Assembly: GCA_963169055.1 (NCBI GenBank)
Contig: CAUJFU010000520.1
Coordinates: 1 to 26,157 of the forward strand
DNA from: Myxococcota bacterium
GTDB lineage: Bacteria > Myxococcota_C > UBA6777
Direction: 5' to 3'
Length of the DNA stretch: 26,157 nucleotides
Below, in pieces: positions 25,387-26,157 of this stretch (the stretch's first letter is position 1; the number at the start of each line of letters is the position of its first letter). Both the position numbers and the translations under genes were made by a program. A model generated the notes under the pieces. That model did not search any database and was not told the origin of the DNA. It saw only the letters and a list, made by a program, of their open reading frames with translations.

Positions 25387-26157
25387 TCACTTTCGCCCAA
25401 ATCCCCATCCGCCTTTTTTGGCCGCTTCTTTGGCGTCCTTGGCTTTTTGACGTTCTGCGATGGCGGCGTCGTGTTGTTTTTTGATCTCGTGTTGGAGGAT
25501 CCGCAATTGTTGACGAACCTCATCAGACTTTTGAGAATAAGGAGCTGCCGCAAGATATTTTTCAAAAGCTTCGATCGCTTCTTTGTTTTGTTTTTGTTCT
25601 CGGTAGATCTCGCCCACATAAAAGTACACGCGATCGGGTTCGGCCTCATGTTCGAGGGTCTTTTCGATCTTTTGGATGGTTTCTTTCCACGTGTTGGTTT
25701 TTTGGGGGGATAGATGGTACTCGCACCAAAAAGTGTCTGCTTCATAATCCCCGGTATCGGGAGAGATCTGACAAACCCATTTCAGATTTTCTAGGGCTCC
25801 TTTGAAATCCTTTCGTCGGATCTGAACCGTCGCCATGCGATACATCTCTTCGGCTTTCACGCTATTTTCGACGTGTTGTGCTTGCTTTCTGGGAGTTTTA
25901 AGGTTGCGGTCGTAGTCGTCTCGTGTGGTTTTTCGCGTGAGGATCTGGTGGGCCTCGTTGAGTTGGGCAAAGAAGCTGTCTAATTTTTTGCGCAAAGGTT
26001 CAAGGGGACTTCCTGCAACGCGGTCAGGGTGAAAAGAGCGACTAAGCTTGCGATAAGAAGCGCGGATATCCTTGGTGTCTGCAGTACGACTGACATCAAG
26101 AAGTTCGTAAAAGTTGGCTCCATCAGCGGCTTGTTGAAGCTTGGCCTCGATCGTGTT
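25387..26157 (-). CDS. J-domain protein with TPR-like C-terminal region (5' end outside the window)
   Basis: The frame is open to the right edge, so only the last 256 residues are seen. The visible part begins with a J domain: 'ANFYELLDVSRTADTKDIRASYRKLS', then the HPD motif (residues 43-45 of the visible part) that stimulates DnaK ATPase, then 'AHQILTRKTTRDDYD'. Two or three TPR-like units follow ('AEEMYRMATVQIRRKDFKGAL', 'VYFYVGEIYREQKQNKEAIEAFEKYL'), and the C-terminus is Lys/Ala-rich. There is no Gly/Phe region or zinc finger, so it is not DnaJ itself. In related bacteria such J-TPR proteins often carry a further N-terminal domain such as DUF4388. It is probably a specialised DnaK cochaperone or scaffold. 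It converges with the CPBP gene, 123 bases away. Confidence 0.9.
   Translation of the reverse strand, partial: NTIEAKLQQAADGANFYELLDVSRTADTKDIRASYRKLSRSFHPDRVAGSPLEPLRKKLDSFFAQLNEAHQILTRKTTRDDYDRNLKTPRKQAQHVENSVKAEEMYRMATVQIRRKDFKGALENLKWVCQISPDTGDYEADTFWCEYHLSPQKTNTWKETIQKIEKTLEHEAEPDRVYFYVGEIYREQKQNKEAIEAFEKYLAAAPYSQKSDEVRQQLRILQHEIKKQHDAAIAERQKAKDAKEAAKKGGWGFGRK

Overview
The window looks like a chromosomal segment from a Gram-negative bacterium with complex eukaryote-like signalling. Myxococcota, Bradymonadota or a related former deltaproteobacterial lineage fits best. The evidence is the density of Hanks-type Ser/Thr kinases with zinc-ribbon N-termini and membrane anchors, a membrane-anchored twin-FHA protein, a kinase-like protein fused to a SUMF1/FGE-type domain, very long TPR proteins, and a ~110 kDa NAD-glutamate dehydrogenase. 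The lineage is inferred from gene content only. No rRNA, tRNA, CRISPR array, transposase or phage gene was seen.

Layout. At the left (198-6050, minus) is a 1950-residue TPR protein with a non-TPR N-terminal domain. Divergent from it is a plus-strand run: a TPR lipoprotein (6457-7248, followed by a hairpin), a twin-FHA protein with a C-terminal membrane anchor (7350-8417), RsmE (8420-9202), a zinc-ribbon Ser/Thr kinase (9411-11063) that overlaps by 4 bases a secreted Ig-like protein with a possible lipid-binding (TULIP/BPI-like) C-terminal half (11060-13513), a GNAT acetyltransferase (13559-14188), and a second zinc-ribbon kinase with an external HEAT-repeat domain (14410-16944).

The next block is on the minus strand: a membrane-anchored cytochrome c'-like protein (16955-17452), a TetR regulator (17650-18243) with a clear operator, NAD-glutamate dehydrogenase (18453-21428), and a zinc-ribbon pseudokinase fused through a membrane segment to a SUMF1 domain (21728-24544). 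At the right end are a plus-strand CPBP membrane protease (24706-25263) and the 3' part of a minus-strand J-domain/TPR protein (25387 to the window edge).

How the genes may work together (inference): two probably active kinases, one probable pseudokinase, a phosphothreonine-reading FHA membrane protein and large TPR scaffolds could form an envelope-sensing phospho-signalling group. All three kinase-like proteins begin with a four-cysteine zinc ribbon within the first ~28 residues, cross the membrane once, and differ in what lies outside (nothing, HEAT repeats, SUMF1). The most notable points are the predicted pseudokinase (Tyr in place of the HRD Asp), the kinase-HEAT architecture, the kinase/Ig-TULIP gene pair, a TetR operator with a matching site in front of the cytochrome gene, stop-codon-containing hairpins, repeats at gene 3' ends, and an 11-G tract inside the CPBP gene.
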